DNA from: JB111 sp049856175
Lineage (GTDB): Bacteria; Actinomycetota; Actinomycetes; Actinomycetales; Actinomycetaceae
Direction of reading: 5' to 3'
DNA length: 64,000 bases
Assembly: GCF_049856175.1 (NCBI RefSeq)
Contig: NZ_JBNDNA010000009.1
Span: forward strand, 62,001 to 126,000
Positions 61,007 through 64,000 of this stretch are shown here, piece after piece. The first letter of the stretch is position 1. Every line of letters starts with the position of its first letter. The translations under genes were made by a program, and so were the position numbers. Below the pieces are notes generated by a model. That model did no database searches. It had not been told where the DNA came from and saw only the letters and a program-made list of their open reading frames with translations.

Positions 61007-62299
61007 ATGGGTCAGAACCAGGAGATCAGCAGCACGGTGCGGTACGCCATCACGCAGTGGCCGACGAAGGCGCCGCGGGGCGCGGTCACGGAGTTCTGTC
61101 AGCGCCACGGGATCAGTCGGAAATCGTTCTACGCGATCCGTTCCCGAGCGGCCAAGGAAGGCCCGGTCGCGGCGTGGAAGCCGCGCTCGCGCCGGCCCCA
61201 TCGCTCGCCTGCTACGACGTCCGCAGAGGTCATTGAACAGGCGCTGAACGTGCGACGTGATCTGGAAGCGGAGGGCTGGGACTACGGGCCGATCAGCGTG
61301 ATGGACAAGATGATCGAGCTTGGCCTCACGGCCCCGTCCAGGGCGACGCTGGCCCGGATCTTCCTCGCTGCCGGGGCGGTGGAGCCCGAGCCGCGTAAAC
61401 GTCCCCGCGCAGCGTCTCGCCGGTTCGTCTACCCAGCACCGAACGCGATGTGGCAGCTCGATGGTTTTGAGTACCCGTTGGCCTACGGAGACCAGGCCAC
61501 GATCTTGCAGGTCATCGATGACCACTCCCGCAAGATCCTGGCCTCGAGGGCCGCCCCCTCGGAGAACTCCACCGACGTGCTGGCCGTGGTCCGTACCGCG
61601 ATCAGCAGACACGGCGTGCCCCAGCGGTTCCTGACCGACAACGGTCTCGCGCTGAACCCGACCCGCCGTAAGGTCCGTGGCCAGCTCGTGGACTACCTCC
61701 ACGGGCTCGGCGTCAATGCCATCGCCAGCCGACCCGGTCGACCGACCACAGCCGGTAAGAGCGAACGACACCACCAGACCGCCGCGAAGTGGTTGGACAA
61801 ACAAGAGCTCGCTGTCGGCCTGCCCGCGCTGCAGGAACTGCTCGATGAGTTCGAGGAGCGCTACAACACCGAGCGCCCCAACCAGGCACTGCAGGGACGG
61901 ATCACCCCCGAGCGTGCCTGGCAGGCCACCGCGAAAGCACCCGAGCCCGAACCGCCCGAGGTCTCGCTGCCCGAGCCCCCACCGCTACGCAACGCGACAG
62001 GAACGGCCACCCGACAGGTCACCGCTGCGGGCAACGTCCAAGTCATCGGCACCCAGTTCCAAGTCGGCAAGCACCGCGCCGGACAGACCGTGCACATCGT
62101 CTGGGACGTCAAGACCGTGGAGTGCTTCGAGGACACCGGCGAAAGCATCCAGACCTACCCCCGGCCCGCTCCTAGGACCCGGTACGTCGGCAACGGCAAA
62201 CCCCGCGGATTCCTCGCCACCCAGCCCAACCGTCACCGAAGTCCCGAGACACCAACTGTCACCGAAGTCCTGAGACACCAACTGTCACCGAAGTCCTGA
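61007..62299 (+). CDS. IS481-family transposase
   Basis: A 430-residue DDE transposase, intact. The N-terminal helix-turn-helix has GAVTEFCQRHGISRKSFYAI; the rve integrase domain has PNAMWQLDGFEYPL (Asp152), RFLTDNGLA (Asp211) and TTAGKSERHHQ (Glu253), the catalytic triad in correct order. RYNTERPNQALQGRITPERAW is the usual IS481 tail motif. The last 25 residues are encoded by the IS right-end repeat array, so the protein end and the binding sites overlap. ATG at 61007. Codon use is less GC-biased than the neighbours. Confidence 0.94.
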   Translation: MGQNQEISSTVRYAITQWPTKAPRGAVTEFCQRHGISRKSFYAIRSRAAKEGPVAAWKPRSRRPHRSPATTSAEVIEQALNVRRDLEAEGWDYGPISVMDKMIELGLTAPSRATLARIFLAAGAVEPEPRKRPRAASRRFVYPAPNAMWQLDGFEYPLAYGDQATILQVIDDHSRKILASRAAPSENSTDVLAVVRTAISRHGVPQRFLTDNGLALNPTRRKVRGQLVDYLHGLGVNAIASRPGRPTTAGKSERHHQTAAKWLDKQELAVGLPALQELLDEFEERYNTERPNQALQGRITPERAWQATAKAPEPEPPEVSLPEPPPLRNATGTATRQVTAAGNVQVIGTQFQVGKHRAGQTVHIVWDVKTVECFEDTGESIQTYPRPAPRTRYVGNGKPRGFLATQPNRHRSPETPTVTEVLRHQLSPKS

Positions 62300-62334
62300 G
62301 ACAAGAACCGTCACCGAAGTCCTGAGACATCACA
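62232..62334 (-). repeat. Four 26-bp tandem units at the IS right end
   Basis: GTCACCGAAGTCC(C/T)GAGACACCAACT-type units start at 62232, 62258, 62284 and 62310. The last is trimmed at the IS end. Units of the same core occur at the left end at 60916 and 60941, 25 bases apart. They are probably multiple transposase binding sites. Confidence 0.88.
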
Positions 62335-62350
62335 GTCTCGACATAGAGAC
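62335..62350 (+). repeat. 16-bp target-site duplication, right
   Basis: Identical to 60894-60909. It is followed by GATTGCCGCTC (62352-62362), the complement of GAGCGGCAATC at 60882-60892 on the other side of the element. Confidence 0.85.
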
Positions 62351-62420
62351 AGATTGCCGCTCGCTCGCCAGGATGATCGGCCCTCACCCGCCGGGCCGGA
62401 GCCGGCAGGCAGGGTGGACG

Positions 62421-64000
<1,580 letters not shown>

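Larger units (their letters stand above)
60910..62334 (+). mobile_element. IS481-family insertion sequence, 1425 bp
   Basis: A complete element bounded by 5'-TGTGAAGTCTCCAGACATCG at the left and the complement of TGTGATGTCTCAGGACTTCG at the right, imperfect inverted repeats of about 26 bp starting with TGTGA. A 16-bp identical flanking repeat marks the insertion. One intact transposase fills it. Removing the IS and one flank restores a long palindrome. Subterminal copies of GTCTCAGGAC(A/T)TCGGTGAC occur twice at the left end and four times at the right. Confidence 0.93.

Overview
The window is GC-rich DNA from a Gram-positive actinobacterium. The markers are a WhiB regulator, TIGR03089, DUF3499 and DUF5719 proteins, dTDP-rhamnose genes beside a WbbL-type rhamnosyltransferase, and near-universal GTGA/ATGA stop-start overlaps. 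The layout around whiB, rml and wbbL resembles the mycobacterial whiB2-wbbL-rmlD neighbourhood. Repeat-bearing secreted hydrolases and the gene mix suggest a Micrococcales member (Cellulomonas/Georgenia-like). That placement is inference.

About 1-58 kb is core and cell-envelope DNA. Positions 0.1-10.6 kb hold a lipoprotein, a Trm112-like and a DUF3499 protein, a metallopeptidase-fold protein, a DUF5719 protein, a large glycosyltransferase/membrane fusion, WhiB, a TIGR03089 protein, RmlA and a membrane protein. From 10.6 to 54.5 kb runs one large surface-polysaccharide locus. It contains rmlD, rmlC and rmlB; UDP-glucose dehydrogenase; a second nucleotide-sugar dehydrogenase; UDP-GlcNAc 2-epimerase; and galE. 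It also contains WbbL plus about eight other soluble glycosyltransferases (one a two-domain fusion), five large GT-C-like membrane proteins (three DUF6541-like in tandem), and a Wzm/Wzt-type ABC exporter. Among these lie four secreted proteins that share the same five-copy FG-GAP-like repeat block, attached to SpoIID, NlpC/P60 or amidase heads or to a duplicated C-terminal domain. Together they suggest synthesis, export and remodelling of a rhamnose- and probably uronate-containing wall glycan.

From 54.5 to 59.3 kb are small membrane proteins, a DUF1772/NmrA pair divergent from an AraC regulator, and an acyltransferase. From 59.3 to 62.4 kb is an accessory patch. It has gene remnants, an MntA-HepT toxin-antitoxin operon between 17-bp direct repeats, and an IS481-family element inserted into a long palindrome with a 16-bp target duplication. 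The window ends inside gcl (glyoxylate carboligase).

The best leads are the palindrome-targeted IS with its 26-bp repeat array, a short repeat family that always follows gene 3' ends in the same orientation, the strictly five-fold repeat block swapped among wall enzymes, and an 11-bp-periodic site upstream of the NlpC/P60 gene. No rRNA, tRNA, CRISPR array or prophage was seen.
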